A stretch of DNA of 64,000 nt, taken from DATBJG01 sp963790545. Its GTDB lineage: Bacteria > Acidobacteriota > Vicinamibacteria > Vicinamibacterales > JAMQPK01. The notes beneath the pieces were generated by a model that searched no databases, was not told where the DNA came from, and was given only the letters and a program-made list of their open reading frames with translations. Below, piece after piece: positions 34,442-43,504 of this stretch; position 1 is the stretch's first letter; the number at the start of each line of letters is the position of its first letter. The stretch spans positions 1,054,001 to 1,118,000 of the forward strand of contig CAWBPA010000017.1 in the NCBI GenBank assembly GCA_963790545.1, read 5' to 3'. Both the position numbers and the translations under genes were made by a program.

Positions 34442-35176
34442 ATGCAGCGAGTTCTCGTTGTGGCAGCTCTCGTGACGGCTGGCGCGGCCGTAGACTCAAC
34501 GGCCCTTCGACACGCTCAGGGCCGTTCGGGCGGACAGGCTACGCGAGACTCCAGACGGCTCGAGCGCCAGACCATGGTCGACGATCACATTCGCGGGCGC
34601 GGCATCACGGATCAGCGCGTGCTCGCGGCGATGCGATCGGTCCCGCGCGAACGCTTTGTGCCGGAGACCGTCACCGGTCAGGCGTATGCCGACCATCCCC
34701 TTCCTATCGGGTACGGTCAGACCATTTCACAACCTTACATCGTGGCGTACATGAGCGAGACGCTTCAGGTGACCAAGAGCTCCAAGGTCCTGGAGATTGG
34801 CACCGGGTCGGGATATCAGGCTGCGATTCTGGGTGAGCTCGCGGGCGAAGTCTACAGCATCGAGATCGTGCCGGAACTCGCCGACCGCGCGCGGCAGACA
34901 CTCGATGCGCTGGGGTATAAGAACATCCACGTGCGAACCGGCGACGGGTACCGGGGTTGGCCCGAGCAGGCACCCTTCGATCGGATCATGGTTACGGCGG
35001 CACCCGATCACGTCCCGCAGCCGCTCGTCGATCAGCTGGCCACCGGTGGTCGCCTGGTCATCCCCGTCGGACGCACCGAACAGGACCTGCTGCTGATTAC
35101 TCGCACCCCAACCGGCGTGGTGCAACAACGCACCATCCCGGTACGGTTCGTCCCGCTTGTTCGGTCACCAAAGTAG
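34442..35176 (+). CDS. pcm: Protein-L-isoaspartate O-methyltransferase, exported
   Basis: 244 residues. ERFVPETVTGQAYADHPLPIG, the TISQPYIVA signature, VLEIGTGSGYQAAILGELAG (SAM motif I) and VGRTEQDL match Pcm, which methylates isoaspartyl residues for repair. The N-terminus (MQRVLVVAALVTAGAAV) looks like a signal peptide, so this copy probably works outside the cytoplasm. Residues about 20-28 (ALRHAQGR) are encoded by a 23-bp palindromic repeat between signal and enzyme (34501-34523). Confidence 0.82.
   Translation: MQRVLVVAALVTAGAAVDSTALRHAQGRSGGQATRDSRRLERQTMVDDHIRGRGITDQRVLAAMRSVPRERFVPETVTGQAYADHPLPIGYGQTISQPYIVAYMSETLQVTKSSKVLEIGTGSGYQAAILGELAGEVYSIEIVPELADRARQTLDALGYKNIHVRTGDGYRGWPEQAPFDRIMVTAAPDHVPQPLVDQLATGGRLVIPVGRTEQDLLLITRTPTGVVQQRTIPVRFVPLVRSPK
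34501..34523. repeat. REP-type hairpin inside pcm
   Basis: GGCCCT and AGGGCC arms around TCGACACGCTC. This hairpin word (CCCTTCGACACGCTCAGGG) is familiar from intergenic REP-like elements of many environmental bacteria. Here it is in frame within the coding sequence, just after the signal peptide. Confidence 0.7.
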
Positions 35177-35189
35177 CGCGCACCTGCAA

Positions 35190-35264
35190 CGTCCGGCTAA
35201 AGCCGGACGCTACTCTGGCCGCATGTGAGACCCTCAGAACGTAGCGTCCGGCTTTAGCCGGACG
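35190..35264. repeat. Inverted pair of REP-like palindromes (R5, R6)
   Basis: R5 CGTCCGGCT-AA-AGCCGGACG followed by CTAC and R6 GTAG then CGTCCGGCT-TT-AGCCGGACG (35245-35264), facing each other around a 35-nt spacer between convergent genes pcm and the lipoprotein. The same core as R7 at 48820. Confidence 0.8.
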
Positions 35265-35273
35265 TCAGACCAT

Positions 35274-35690
35274 CTAATTCCAGGGCAGCTCCACGTCGTA
35301 CTTCTTGCCAGCCATCGTGCTGGCTTTGATCTTGATGGACCGGGGCTTGACGACGCGCAGGCTGAACGGCGTGCCATCCCGGCCGTGGAAGTCCCCCAGC
35401 GACAGATCGAGGTTCTGCGAGCTCTCGATTCGCGTGTAGAACTTCGTGTACTCGGTTTGCCGGCCGATCGGGACGATGGCGATCGTGACATCCGTCAGGG
35501 GAAGCCCGGCCTTGTTCTGGATCGTCATGAACTGCTGCTTGACGTTGATCGACAGCGGTGAGTCGGCCGCCGCCTGCTCGGATGCCTGATTGGAACACCC
35601 CATCGCCGAAGTGATCATCCCCGCCACGACGAGCACGCAGACGAGCCGAGCCGAACGACGGCGTCGGATACGATCGATCAGTATCGTCAC
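35274..35690 (-). CDS. Putative lipoprotein of unknown function
   Basis: 138 residues. A positively charged start (MTILIDRIRRRRSARLV), a hydrophobic stretch and AMGCSN suggest a lipobox with Cys about 32. The mature part (VTIAIVPIGRQTEYTKFYTRI, SLRVVKPRSIKIKAST) looks like an Ig-type beta sandwich. The GTG start has a good GGAGGGAAC Shine-Dalgarno. A tiny secreted ORF precedes it by 24 bp. Confidence 0.6.
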   Translation of the reverse strand: MTILIDRIRRRRSARLVCVLVVAGMITSAMGCSNQASEQAAADSPLSINVKQQFMTIQNKAGLPLTDVTIAIVPIGRQTEYTKFYTRIESSQNLDLSLGDFHGRDGTPFSLRVVKPRSIKIKASTMAGKKYDVELPWN

Positions 35691-35714
35691 GTTCCCTCCT
35701 CCTTCCGTTCCCGC

Positions 35715-35867
35715 CTATTTGCCTGACGGCCCGTCGACCTTCAGGACGATGACCACAGGGGTCAGAGATTGCACGAGTTGACGAGGTTTGGCCGGACCAC
35801 ACGGCTCCTGCGCGTGCGTCGCATTGGACGTCAGCTGGAGAACGACGCCGAGGACCCAGCGATTCAT
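35715..35867 (-). CDS. Small secreted peptide (50 residues), tentative
   Basis: ATG at 35867 preceded by GGAGG with 5-nt spacing; ends with TAG at 35715-35717. The product MNRWVLGVVLQLTSNATHAQ then EPCGPAKPRQLVQSL has a signal-like start. No homologue is recognised. The short distance to the lipoprotein gene and the ribosome binding site favour a real gene, but conservation is untested. Confidence 0.4.
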   Translation of the reverse strand: MNRWVLGVVLQLTSNATHAQEPCGPAKPRQLVQSLTPVVIVLKVDGPSGK

Positions 35868-36274
35868 AGGGCCTCCGGGAACCACGAATTGTGCGCGAGA
35901 AGACGTGACTCTAGCGCTGTCTCAGGCGCGGGTCAAGTGCGGTATCGGGCCGGCAGGAAGTCACTTTCGTGGTACGAAGCGTCGGCAAGGCGGACCATCC
36001 AGATCACGGGACGCGGATCACGCGGATTGGGCGACCGGCAGCCTGGCGAAGCCGGGCGCGTAAAAGGGTGAGCGGACACGAGGATAAGAGCCCGGACTGC
36101 CCGGACGTTGCGCTCTTATCCTCGTGTCCGCTCACCCTTTTACGCGCGCCTGCGGCGCGGCGGTCGCGGATCGGACCGCCACAGCGTTATCTGTGCCGGT
36201 ATTCACTCGACACGATCCGTGTGAATCCGCGACAATCCGCGTCCCGTGAGATGTTTTTCGGCCTGAGTCAGCGG
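35868..36274. other. Gene-free 407 bp with a large inverted repeat and ATCCGCG words
   Basis: No ORF with coding signs. It holds a perfect 36-bp inverted repeat (36056-36147) flanked by copies of GCGGATCACGCGGATTGG and GTGAATCCGCGACAATCCGCG word repeats. The same ATCCGCG words recur at 52712-52806. It lies upstream of the small peptide gene and downstream of the topoisomerase A stop. Confidence 0.7.
36056..36147. repeat. Perfect 36-bp inverted repeat with 20-nt loop
   Basis: Arm 1 36056-36091 and arm 2 36112-36147 are exact reverse complements (start GCGCGTAAAAGGGTGAGC). The loop CCGGACTGCCCGGACGTTGC contains a further GC palindrome. It would form a very stable cruciform/hairpin. No ORF lies inside and no target-site duplication is evident. 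Confidence 0.92.
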
Positions 36275-38686
36275 TCAGTCCGTTTCGAGCGGCGGGGGCG
36301 CTTCGATCGCAGTGGGCAGCACGCGCACGAACTCACCCCGCTGGAGTAGCTCGCGGCCCTTGCCACCACGGCCGGTGACCTCGTATTTCGCGGTGCTGAT
36401 GGTCTGCGATGCCCCGCGGCTTGTCTCGACCGTCAGCAAATCGCGGTCACCCCGGGAGGCCACAAACCCCAGGACGCGATCGTCGTCGCGGGCCAGCTTG
36501 ATAAGAATCACGCCACGCCCGGGACCTGAGAGGAAATTCACCTCGTCAGCCCGGCACAGGATCGCTCGCGCCTGACGGGTTGCCGCGATCAGCACCTCAC
36601 CGCCCTCGACCTTCGCGACCCCAACAATCTCGGCGCCTTCAGCCGTGCGGGCAAAGCGTCGCCCGGCGCGCGTGCTGGGCTCGACCAGACCTTCGAGCGA
36701 GAACCGCAGGCTGTAGCCGTCGCTTGTCACAGCCACGGCATGTGCGGGTGGCTCGGCTCCTTCTTTGGCCGCGGTGATGCTGCCCGCCACGCGGGAATCG
36801 AGGCTCATCGCCGCGATCACCTTCTCGCCATCCTTGAATTTGAAGAGGCTCTGAATCGGTTCGCCGTAGCCGGTCGAGGCCGGCACGTCGACCAGACGGC
36901 ACGTGTACGCCGTCCCAAAGTTGGTGAAGAAGACGACGCTCGATCGCGTGCTGCCCGGCATCACGGCCAGCACCGAATCCCCTTCCCGTAACCGGGTGGA
37001 TGACAGATCACGCACCTCTTTCTGCCGCTTCACCCATCCGTCCTGAGACACGATCACGACGTTGTCTTCTTCGACAATGAAGTCGTCGGCAGTGAACTCG
37101 ACCTCGGCCTCCGCCTGAATAATCGTGCGACGCGGATCAACCTTCGGGTCGCCGTACTTCTTCTGAATCTCTTCGATCTCTGACCGCACGACCTTCCATC
37201 GTCCGGCTTCATCTTTGAGAAGGCCACCAATTTGCCTCGCGCGCCGACGCTTCTCTTCGAGCTCGTTCTGAATGACGAGGATTTCCAGGCGTGCCAATCG
37301 ATAGAGTTTCAGTTCGAGGATGGCATCGGTCTGCTCGTCATCCAGACCGAACCGCTTCATGATCTTGACCGCCGCATCCTGCTTGCCATCCGACTTGCGG
37401 ATCAGTTTCAGAATCTCGTCGAGAGCATCGAAGATTTTCGCAAACCCATCGAGAACGTGGATGCGCTTCTTGAGCGCGCCGAGCTCGTGCTCGAGCCGCC
37501 TGGTCACCACGTCGAGTCGGAAATGCAGGAAGTGCCAGAGGATCTGGTGAAGATCGAGACGTTCCGGGCGACCGACTTCGGGGTTCTCTGTCGGGATGAG
37601 GCACGTCAGGTTCACGGGAAACGTCGTCTGGAGCGGCGTGTGCCTGAAGAGGTACGCCATCACCATCCGCGCATCGGCGTCGCGCTTGAGCGTCAGCTCG
37701 ATCCGCACATCGTCGGTCGATACGTCCTTGACGTCGAGAAGAGGCGGCAGCTTACGACTGACGACGACCTCGGCAATCCGCTCGACGAGCTGGGACTTGT
37801 TGACCGTGTAGGGGACGCTGGTAATGTGAAGGACCTTGCCGGTGCGATTTGGCCCAGCGCTCTCCCATGTGGCGCGAAGGCGAATCGTGCCAGAGCCGGT
37901 CTTGTAGATGGCCTTGAGCTCGTCTGGCGAGTTCAGGATTTGGCCACCCGTTGGAAAGTCCGGGCCCTTGATATAGCGGCACAGGGCGACGCTCGAGAGA
38001 TCTTCGTTCTCCAGCAGCTTCAGCAACGCCGTGCAGACTTCCCCAAGATGGTGCGGCGGAATGTTGGTGGCCATGCCCACCGCGATGCCGGTGGTGCCGT
38101 TCACCAGCAGGTTAGGCAGTTGCGCGGGAAGCATGACCGGTTCGAACTTCGTGCCGTCGTAGTTCGGCCTGAACGGAACGGTGGTCTGATCGATTTCTGC
38201 GAGTAGCTCATCGCTCACCCGGGCGAGACGGCACTCGGTGTAACGCATGGCGGCGGCGCCGTCGCCGTCGAGTGAGCCGAAGTTCCCCGAGCCATCCACC
38301 AACGGATAGCGCAACGAGAACGGTTGCGCCATCCGGACGAGCGTCTCATAAATGGCGGCATCGCCGTGGGGATGGTAGCTCCCCATCACGTCGCCCACGA
38401 CTTTTGCGCACTTGCGATGCTTGGTATCGGCGGTCAGGTTCTGCTGCCACATCGTGTAGAGGATGCGGCGTTGAACCGGCTTCAGCCCATCGCGCACGTC
38501 AGGCAGCGCCCGCGACGTGATGACCGAAAGGGCGTAATTGAGATAGCGGGACTGCGCCGCCTCGTGCAGGGCCACGACTGTGCCATGCCCGTTTCCGGGA
38601 GGACCGCTGGAAACGGGAATCGCGGCGTCGGTGTCTTCGAGGTCGAACAGGGACTGAGGAGCTGGTTTCCTGGACCGCTTAGCCAT
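36275..38686 (-). CDS. Type IIA DNA topoisomerase subunit A (ParC/GyrA)
   Basis: 803 residues. SRALPDVRDGLKPVQRRIL, GSYHPHGDAAIYETLVRMAQ, the catalytic Tyr in AAMRYTECRL, a long coiled-coil region and a C-terminal beta-pinwheel (EEDNVVIVSQDGWVKRQ onward) are all present. In the quinolone region the position equal to E. coli GyrA Ser83 is Ala and that equal to Asp87 is Glu, which resembles natural lower quinolone sensitivity seen in mycobacteria. It works with the subunit-B gene at 32374-34296. Confidence 0.87.
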   Translation of the reverse strand: MAKRSRKPAPQSLFDLEDTDAAIPVSSGPPGNGHGTVVALHEAAQSRYLNYALSVITSRALPDVRDGLKPVQRRILYTMWQQNLTADTKHRKCAKVVGDVMGSYHPHGDAAIYETLVRMAQPFSLRYPLVDGSGNFGSLDGDGAAAMRYTECRLARVSDELLAEIDQTTVPFRPNYDGTKFEPVMLPAQLPNLLVNGTTGIAVGMATNIPPHHLGEVCTALLKLLENEDLSSVALCRYIKGPDFPTGGQILNSPDELKAIYKTGSGTIRLRATWESAGPNRTGKVLHITSVPYTVNKSQLVERIAEVVVSRKLPPLLDVKDVSTDDVRIELTLKRDADARMVMAYLFRHTPLQTTFPVNLTCLIPTENPEVGRPERLDLHQILWHFLHFRLDVVTRRLEHELGALKKRIHVLDGFAKIFDALDEILKLIRKSDGKQDAAVKIMKRFGLDDEQTDAILELKLYRLARLEILVIQNELEEKRRRARQIGGLLKDEAGRWKVVRSEIEEIQKKYGDPKVDPRRTIIQAEAEVEFTADDFIVEEDNVVIVSQDGWVKRQKEVRDLSSTRLREGDSVLAVMPGSTRSSVVFFTNFGTAYTCRLVDVPASTGYGEPIQSLFKFKDGEKVIAAMSLDSRVAGSITAAKEGAEPPAHAVAVTSDGYSLRFSLEGLVEPSTRAGRRFARTAEGAEIVGVAKVEGGEVLIAATRQARAILCRADEVNFLSGPGRGVILIKLARDDDRVLGFVASRGDRDLLTVETSRGASQTISTAKYEVTGRGGKGRELLQRGEFVRVLPTAIEAPPPLETD

Positions 38687-38706
38687 AAAGCCTAAAGCCT
38701 ACCGAA

Positions 38707-39303
38707 TCATGTGCCCGCGTGCACCACCGTCCGTCGACTGCGATGGGTGTCGATCAGATCGGGCGCCAGACGTTTGCTCAGATAGACTTTCGACTCCCGG
38801 TTGTCGCTCGAATTCCGCTCGTACTTGATCACGTCGAAGCGCAGGTGATCGAGCGTGCCACGCATCTGATAGAACTTGTTCTTGGTCTTGTGGACGATCT
38901 CGTCGAAGCCTGCTTCGAGCGCCCACGCTTCCTGCTGTTCGGTGAGCGCGCGAAAGTGTCCCTGACCCCGCCAGTCACGCCGAGTGCCGCCAATCCAGCT
39001 GTAGAGCACACGTCGCCCCGAAAACGTGACGCAGTCGTGCAACCGCCCGATCAGGTCGGCCAGTTTGGGATCGCGGTCGTCCGGCGTGACTTCGTGAGCC
39101 ACTTTAAAGGACACGGGGACCACCGTCGCCGGATCGTCGGACAGTGGCGCGTCGGCCATCAGAATCAGATGGGCGCGCCCTTTGAGCCGCGCGACGATTT
39201 CGGCCGCTGTCTTCTTGCGCGGGAACTCCCAGAAAAACTCTTCGATGTACTGGATCTCGAGTGCCCCCTGCTCGAGCGGATACTGTGTGATTCGATACTG
39301 CAT
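38707..39303 (-). CDS. GNAT-fold acetyltransferase
   Basis: 198 residues. TRRDWRGQGHFRALTEQQEAW supplies the acetyl-CoA loop and alpha-helix of a GNAT fold, followed by HKTKNKFYQMRGTLDHLRF as the late strand. The substrate is unknown. It ends 20 bp upstream of the topoisomerase A start, on the same strand. Confidence 0.68.
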   Translation of the reverse strand: MQYRITQYPLEQGALEIQYIEEFFWEFPRKKTAAEIVARLKGRAHLILMADAPLSDDPATVVPVSFKVAHEVTPDDRDPKLADLIGRLHDCVTFSGRRVLYSWIGGTRRDWRGQGHFRALTEQQEAWALEAGFDEIVHKTKNKFYQMRGTLDHLRFDVIKYERNSSDNRESKVYLSKRLAPDLIDTHRSRRTVVHAGT

Positions 39304-39343
39304 GAAAAATTGTTAGAAGGGCTTCTGACGTCTGCCTTCCGTC

Positions 39344-40681
39344 CTATCTCACTTTCACCGACACTTCTGCACCAAAGAGCATCGTGCGATCGTTGTCACG
39401 TGCACTCCACTTCAGCAACGTTGCGAGGCTCTTCTCGAGTTTTCCCTCGAACGCGACATGACCGTTCGTCATGACTTTGAGAGGTGCCGCAAAATCAAAC
39501 TCATCCGGTGAGACGAGCAATGACAACGCGCGCACGCCTCTGGTGGACGCCTCGACAGTATTACCCTTTCGGGCGAGATCCACGCGGCCGGACACCTTCC
39601 GTCGGGGGAACAGCTCGCGCACGATCAAACCACGGTCGATGAGATTGGTATCGTTGAGACCGGATTCACCGACGACCGTCCCCAGTTCGTCGATCACCAG
39701 CCAGTGAACCCGATTGTAGCGATCAGTCCGTTCGGTCTCCCACGACAACCGATCCGGCAGCGGATCCCGGGGATGATCGACGAGGAACTGCTCGAAACCG
39801 TCTCTCTCCATCGGCCACCACTCCACGTTGTGTCCCGCATCGGGCCGCGGATGGTAGACGACCGTCGTGCCAATCTTCCTGAGATGCTCGACGTACGGAT
39901 CCACGCTGCGTGTCGGATAGAGCCGATCCTGCCCGCCATTGACGATGAAGAACGGCTTGCTGACGGCGTTGCCCGGATGCAGCTCACCGTCCGCGGCCGT
40001 GTCCGGGTTGGCGAGCACGGCCATATGGCCGTTGAGGGGGAGGAAACTGGACCAGGGCGTCGTGTCGCGAAGAGCAAAAAAATACACGCCGGTGGCGCCG
40101 TCAGAAATACCCGTCAAATAGACTCGGTTCTCGTCGACGTTGTAGACGCGTTTCAGCTCGTCGACGATCCCGTTGATATTTTCGACTTGATTCCCGAACC
40201 ACCACATGGCCTCCACCCAGCCATTTGGATAGACGGCAATCTGATCGCGGGTACCAGGAATCCGATCGATGCCTTCGCGCCCGGGTTCAGCCGTCCGACG
40301 AGCGATCCCGCCATGAAGCTGGACCCGCACCTGATAGGACCGTTTTGGTGTGTAGTCGTCCGGCACGACGAGCGCATACGTGTGCTCGAGGCCATCGGAC
40401 GTTCGGCGCTTGAGACGTTGAAGACCCAGGGGTACGGGCTGTGCGTAGCTTCGGCCGCGCTTCAACCGGGCGTAAGCCTGATCGAATGTCGCACCGGACT
40501 CCACAACGCCCTTGATCAAAGGTTGGGCGGCCGCACGACTCGGGGCACTGAGAAACCGGTCCAGCGCCCGCTCTACCGCCGCTGGATCGGCAGCGCTTCC
40601 GCTGGACGCTTTCGCCAGAACGACACCACAGACAAGGAGGGCTGGAATCCCGACTGTTTGGCTGAGCGTCCTGAATCTCAT
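39344..40681 (-). CDS. Secreted alpha/beta hydrolase (esterase/depolymerase-like)
   Basis: 445 residues from ATG 40681; the 13 upstream codons in frame translate CTTCTGT word repeats and are not native. Signal peptide VGIPALLVCGVVLAKASSG. YQVRVQLHGG (oxyanion side), GISDGATG (nucleophile Ser), GGQDRLYPTRSVD (acid) and AGHNVEWWP (His) form a complete triad. A beta-sandwich region follows at the C-terminus. Resembles esterases/PHB-depolymerase-type enzymes; the substrate is unknown. Confidence 0.75.
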   Translation of the reverse strand: MRFRTLSQTVGIPALLVCGVVLAKASSGSAADPAAVERALDRFLSAPSRAAAQPLIKGVVESGATFDQAYARLKRGRSYAQPVPLGLQRLKRRTSDGLEHTYALVVPDDYTPKRSYQVRVQLHGGIARRTAEPGREGIDRIPGTRDQIAVYPNGWVEAMWWFGNQVENINGIVDELKRVYNVDENRVYLTGISDGATGVYFFALRDTTPWSSFLPLNGHMAVLANPDTAADGELHPGNAVSKPFFIVNGGQDRLYPTRSVDPYVEHLRKIGTTVVYHPRPDAGHNVEWWPMERDGFEQFLVDHPRDPLPDRLSWETERTDRYNRVHWLVIDELGTVVGESGLNDTNLIDRGLIVRELFPRRKVSGRVDLARKGNTVEASTRGVRALSLLVSPDEFDFAAPLKVMTNGHVAFEGKLEKSLATLLKWSARDNDRTMLFGAEVSVKVR

Positions 40682-40696
40682 CCCGTGTTCTATAAG

Positions 40697-40785
40697 CTGT
40701 CTTCTGTCTTCTGTCCGCATTACTTAATCCGCATGGGGCCCCACCCCCATGCGCTGCCGTCGCTCACGCTCCGGATCTTGCTAAA
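40697..40785. repeat. CTTCTGT array and diverged repeat A-like element
   Basis: CTTCTGT x3 (40698-40718) followed by GCATGGGGCCCCACCCCCATGC (a GC-rich palindrome with the same GGGGCCCCACCCCC core as repeat A in dnaE2), then GCTCACGCTCCGG. It lies between the M28 peptidase and the esterase. Confidence 0.65.
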
Positions 40786-40825
40786 AGCAATCATCCGCTT
40801 GAGTCAGCAATTTCGGATGGAGGCT

Positions 40826-42521
40826 CTACTTCTGTTTCAGCGAAGCCTCGCGCAATGCTTTGAATTCCGTGCCTGGCTTCCACTCCGGGTACTTGTCCGC
40901 CTGGGCCACGTGGTAGCCCACCAGCCAGAACAGCTGCGCATCCTCGACCAGACCAGCCAGATCCCAATCCGCCATCACGACGTCTTGCGGCGTGTGATAG
41001 ATGTTGGCGGTCCAGTTGTCCCGCACCTGTTTGGAGTATTCGGGCGGTTTGCCGATGAATTCGATACCGGAATCGGTGTTCAAGGCAGGGACACCCTGTT
41101 TGGCGAAGTTGAAATGGTCGGATCGGTAATAGAAGCCTTTTTCCGGCTCCGCATCAGGACGCAGCTCCCGGGCTTGCGACGCGGCGGCCTCGCGCGCGTA
41201 ATCGTCCAGGTCTGAATTGCCGAGCCCGATAATCGTAATGTCTTTCGTGCGACCGTGAACGTTGAGGCCATCCATGTTGATCACGGCCAGCGTCTTCTCG
41301 AGCGGATAAAGGGGCGTGACGGAGTAGTACTCCGATCCGAGCAGCCCTTGTTCCTCAGCGGTGACGGCCAGTAACAGAATCGAACGCTTCGGTCGCGTCG
41401 CGAGCGACTGGTAGGCACGTCCAATCTCGATGAGCGCAGCCGTGCCCGTTCCGTTGTCAACGGCGCCATTGTAAATGTCGTCGCCTTTGACGGCTTCGCC
41501 CCGGCCCAAGTGGTCCCAGTGGGCCGTGTAGATGACGTACTCGTTCTTGAGGGTGGGATCGCCGCCCTCCAACTTGGCGACGACATTCTGCGAATCGATG
41601 GTGCGCAGCTTGTTCTTGAGCCCGACCGACGCAGTCGTCCCGAGCGCCACGGGCTTGAAATCGCGGGTGGCCGCCTGCTCCTTGAGGGCATCGAAATCCT
41701 GGCCTGACATGGCCAGCAGGGCTTTCGCCTGATCGAGCGTCATCCAGCCCTCAACGGCAGCCCGACTCATGTTCTTGTCGGGGGTGACGAGATCGAATTT
41801 TTCGCCGGTATTGCCCTTCACCACATCGTAGGGATAGCCGGCTGGCCCTGTCTCGTGGACAACGAACGCGCCCGCGGCGCCTTTCTCGGCGGCAATCTCG
41901 AACTTGTAGGTCCAGCGACCGTCAGTACGTCATGGCTTTCCCGCCAAACGTCTTCGGATCGAGCTCGCTCGGATTGGCCGGATCGGCCACGGGAGGATCG
42001 TTGACGAGCATCACCAGCGTCTTGCCCTTCACGTCGAGGCCCTTGTAGTCGTCCCAATTGAACTCCGGCGCCACGACGCCATATCCGACAAATACCAGCT
42101 CTGAATCCATCAGCCCCGCCTGGTCGACGACCCGTTTGGTCCACGCGACGAAATCATCGGGGTACTTGAGGCTCCGTTGCCGTCCCCCCTTCTTGAACGT
42201 CAGCGAGACGTTCGCGTCGGGTGTGATGCCAACGAGCGGCACCTTCTGGACGTAGGTTCCATCAGGATTTCCCGGCTGGAGTCCGACTTTCTTGAACTGC
42301 TCGGTGAGGTACGCGACGGTGAGCTCCTCACCCTTGCTTCCAGGTGCTCGCCCCTCGAACTCGTCGGCCGCAAGAACCTTGATGTGGTTCAGGAGCAGGT
42401 TGGCATCGATGGCTGGGGCTTTCATCTCTTGTGCGGCGCTCCGATTTGTCGGGGTTGACTCGGTGCCACCGCAGGCCCATGACGTGACGCACAGCAGCAT
42501 GAGCGATATTCGGATCTTCAT
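40826..42521 (-). CDS. M28-family zinc aminopeptidase lipoprotein, frameshifted
   Basis: About 564 residues after repair. A lipobox-like start (LLCVTSWACGG) is followed by LAADEFEGRAPGSKGE (typical), a PA domain and the M28 zinc site: YTAHWDHLG, GAVDNGTGTAALIE, VTAEEQGLLGSEYY, INMDGLNVHG and DHFNFAKQGVPAL. It likely digests peptides at the outer face of the cell. The frame breaks at MTY|*: one extra base next to GTAC (41921-41928) splits the expected TYYGRWTYKFE. Many Acidobacteriota have several M28 lipoproteins. Confidence 0.83.
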
Positions 42522-42584
42522 GACGCAAATCTTATCGCATGCCCGCCTTTTCCGGCGAGCGGTGGATCGATTAAGCTACCGCGC

Positions 42585-43268
42585 ATGCCGATCCTGACCA
42601 GCATGGCGCTTCTCGCCATTCTGCTGGCTATCGGCGGGTACGCGGCCGGGACATGGCGATCGCGAATCCGCGAGCGCGAGCTCACATCGATCCTCACCAA
42701 GCGCAACGAGGAACTACAAGCAGCCCGGGCCGAACTTGCGCGGCTGACATTACTCGACCTGCAAACGGGGCTCGCGACCTACGCACAGTTTCAGCAGTTC
42801 CTCGAAGGCGAATGGCGCCGGGCGAGTCGTGAGCTGACGCCCATTTCCCTGATCACAATCGAGCTCGATCACTTCACCAGCTATCGCGAAAAACTGGGAC
42901 AGGACGGAGCCGGCACCTGTCTCAAGCAGGTGGCGACCATTCTGCGCGATGCCATCAGGCGGCCCGGCGATTTGGTTGGCCGCCAGGACCGCGACAAGTT
43001 CGTTGTCGTGTTGGCCCGCACCGACAGCGACGGCGTTCACGCGCTGGCGGTCAAGCTCAGGGCCGCCGTTGAAGCGCTCGAAATTCCGCATCCAGCGTCG
43101 CCCGTTGCCGATTACGTGACCATCAGCCTCGGTGTCGCGACCGCTGTCCCGAGTCGCGGGGCCGCATGGCAGGAAATCGAGCTCGTGGCAGCGGCCGAAC
43201 GAGCATTGACCGATGCCAAGCGTCTAGGCTGCAATCGAGTGGCTCGCGCCGAATACATAGCAGGCTAA
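42585..43268 (+). CDS. Membrane-anchored degenerate GGDEF protein
   Basis: 227 residues. An N-terminal hydrophobic segment (SMALLAILLAIGGYAAGTW), a short coiled coil, then a GGDEF-like fold (LLDLQTGLATYAQFQQFL, LITIELDHFTSYREKLGQ). The catalytic signature reads DRDKF (135-139) where GGDEF is expected, so cyclase activity is unlikely. The allosteric I-site RxxD is kept as RPGD (126-129), exactly five residues before. It may be a c-di-GMP receptor and not an enzyme. Confidence 0.75.
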   Translation: MPILTSMALLAILLAIGGYAAGTWRSRIRERELTSILTKRNEELQAARAELARLTLLDLQTGLATYAQFQQFLEGEWRRASRELTPISLITIELDHFTSYREKLGQDGAGTCLKQVATILRDAIRRPGDLVGRQDRDKFVVVLARTDSDGVHALAVKLRAAVEALEIPHPASPVADYVTISLGVATAVPSRGAAWQEIELVAAAERALTDAKRLGCNRVARAEYIAG

Positions 43269-43269
43269 G

Positions 43270-43412
43270 AAGTCTGAAGGCTCAAGTCTGAAGTCTCAAG
43301 TGAAGGTTCAAGTAACAAGTTCTCAAATGAAGCTCAGGTGGTGTCGAATTCGAACACGACTTTGAGACTTTCTTCAGACTTCAGACTTGAGACTTCAGAC
43401 TTGAGAACTGTC
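43270..43412. repeat. AAGTCTG word array and its inverted arm
   Basis: Left part AAGTCTGAAGG CTCAAGTCTGAAGTCTCAAG, then, after a non-repeat centre, TCTTCAGACTTCAGACTTGAG in the reverse sense. Period 7. The arms are near reverse complements and frame a low-repeat loop between two same-strand genes. Confidence 0.8.
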
Positions 43413-43504
43413 TACTGATCGCTACAGTCGGCTCCTGATACCGACCAGATTTCTCCACTTTTTGCTGGCACAGCCTTTGCTCAAAATTGGGCAAGGGGGC
43501 AATT

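Noticed and set aside
36056..36147. Insertion sequence
   Set aside because: There is no transposase ORF between or near the arms and no clear direct repeat outside them.
40682..40720. Longer N-terminus of the secreted esterase
   Set aside because: The 13 codons are CTTCTGT word repeats; the ATG at 40681 starts the signal peptide.
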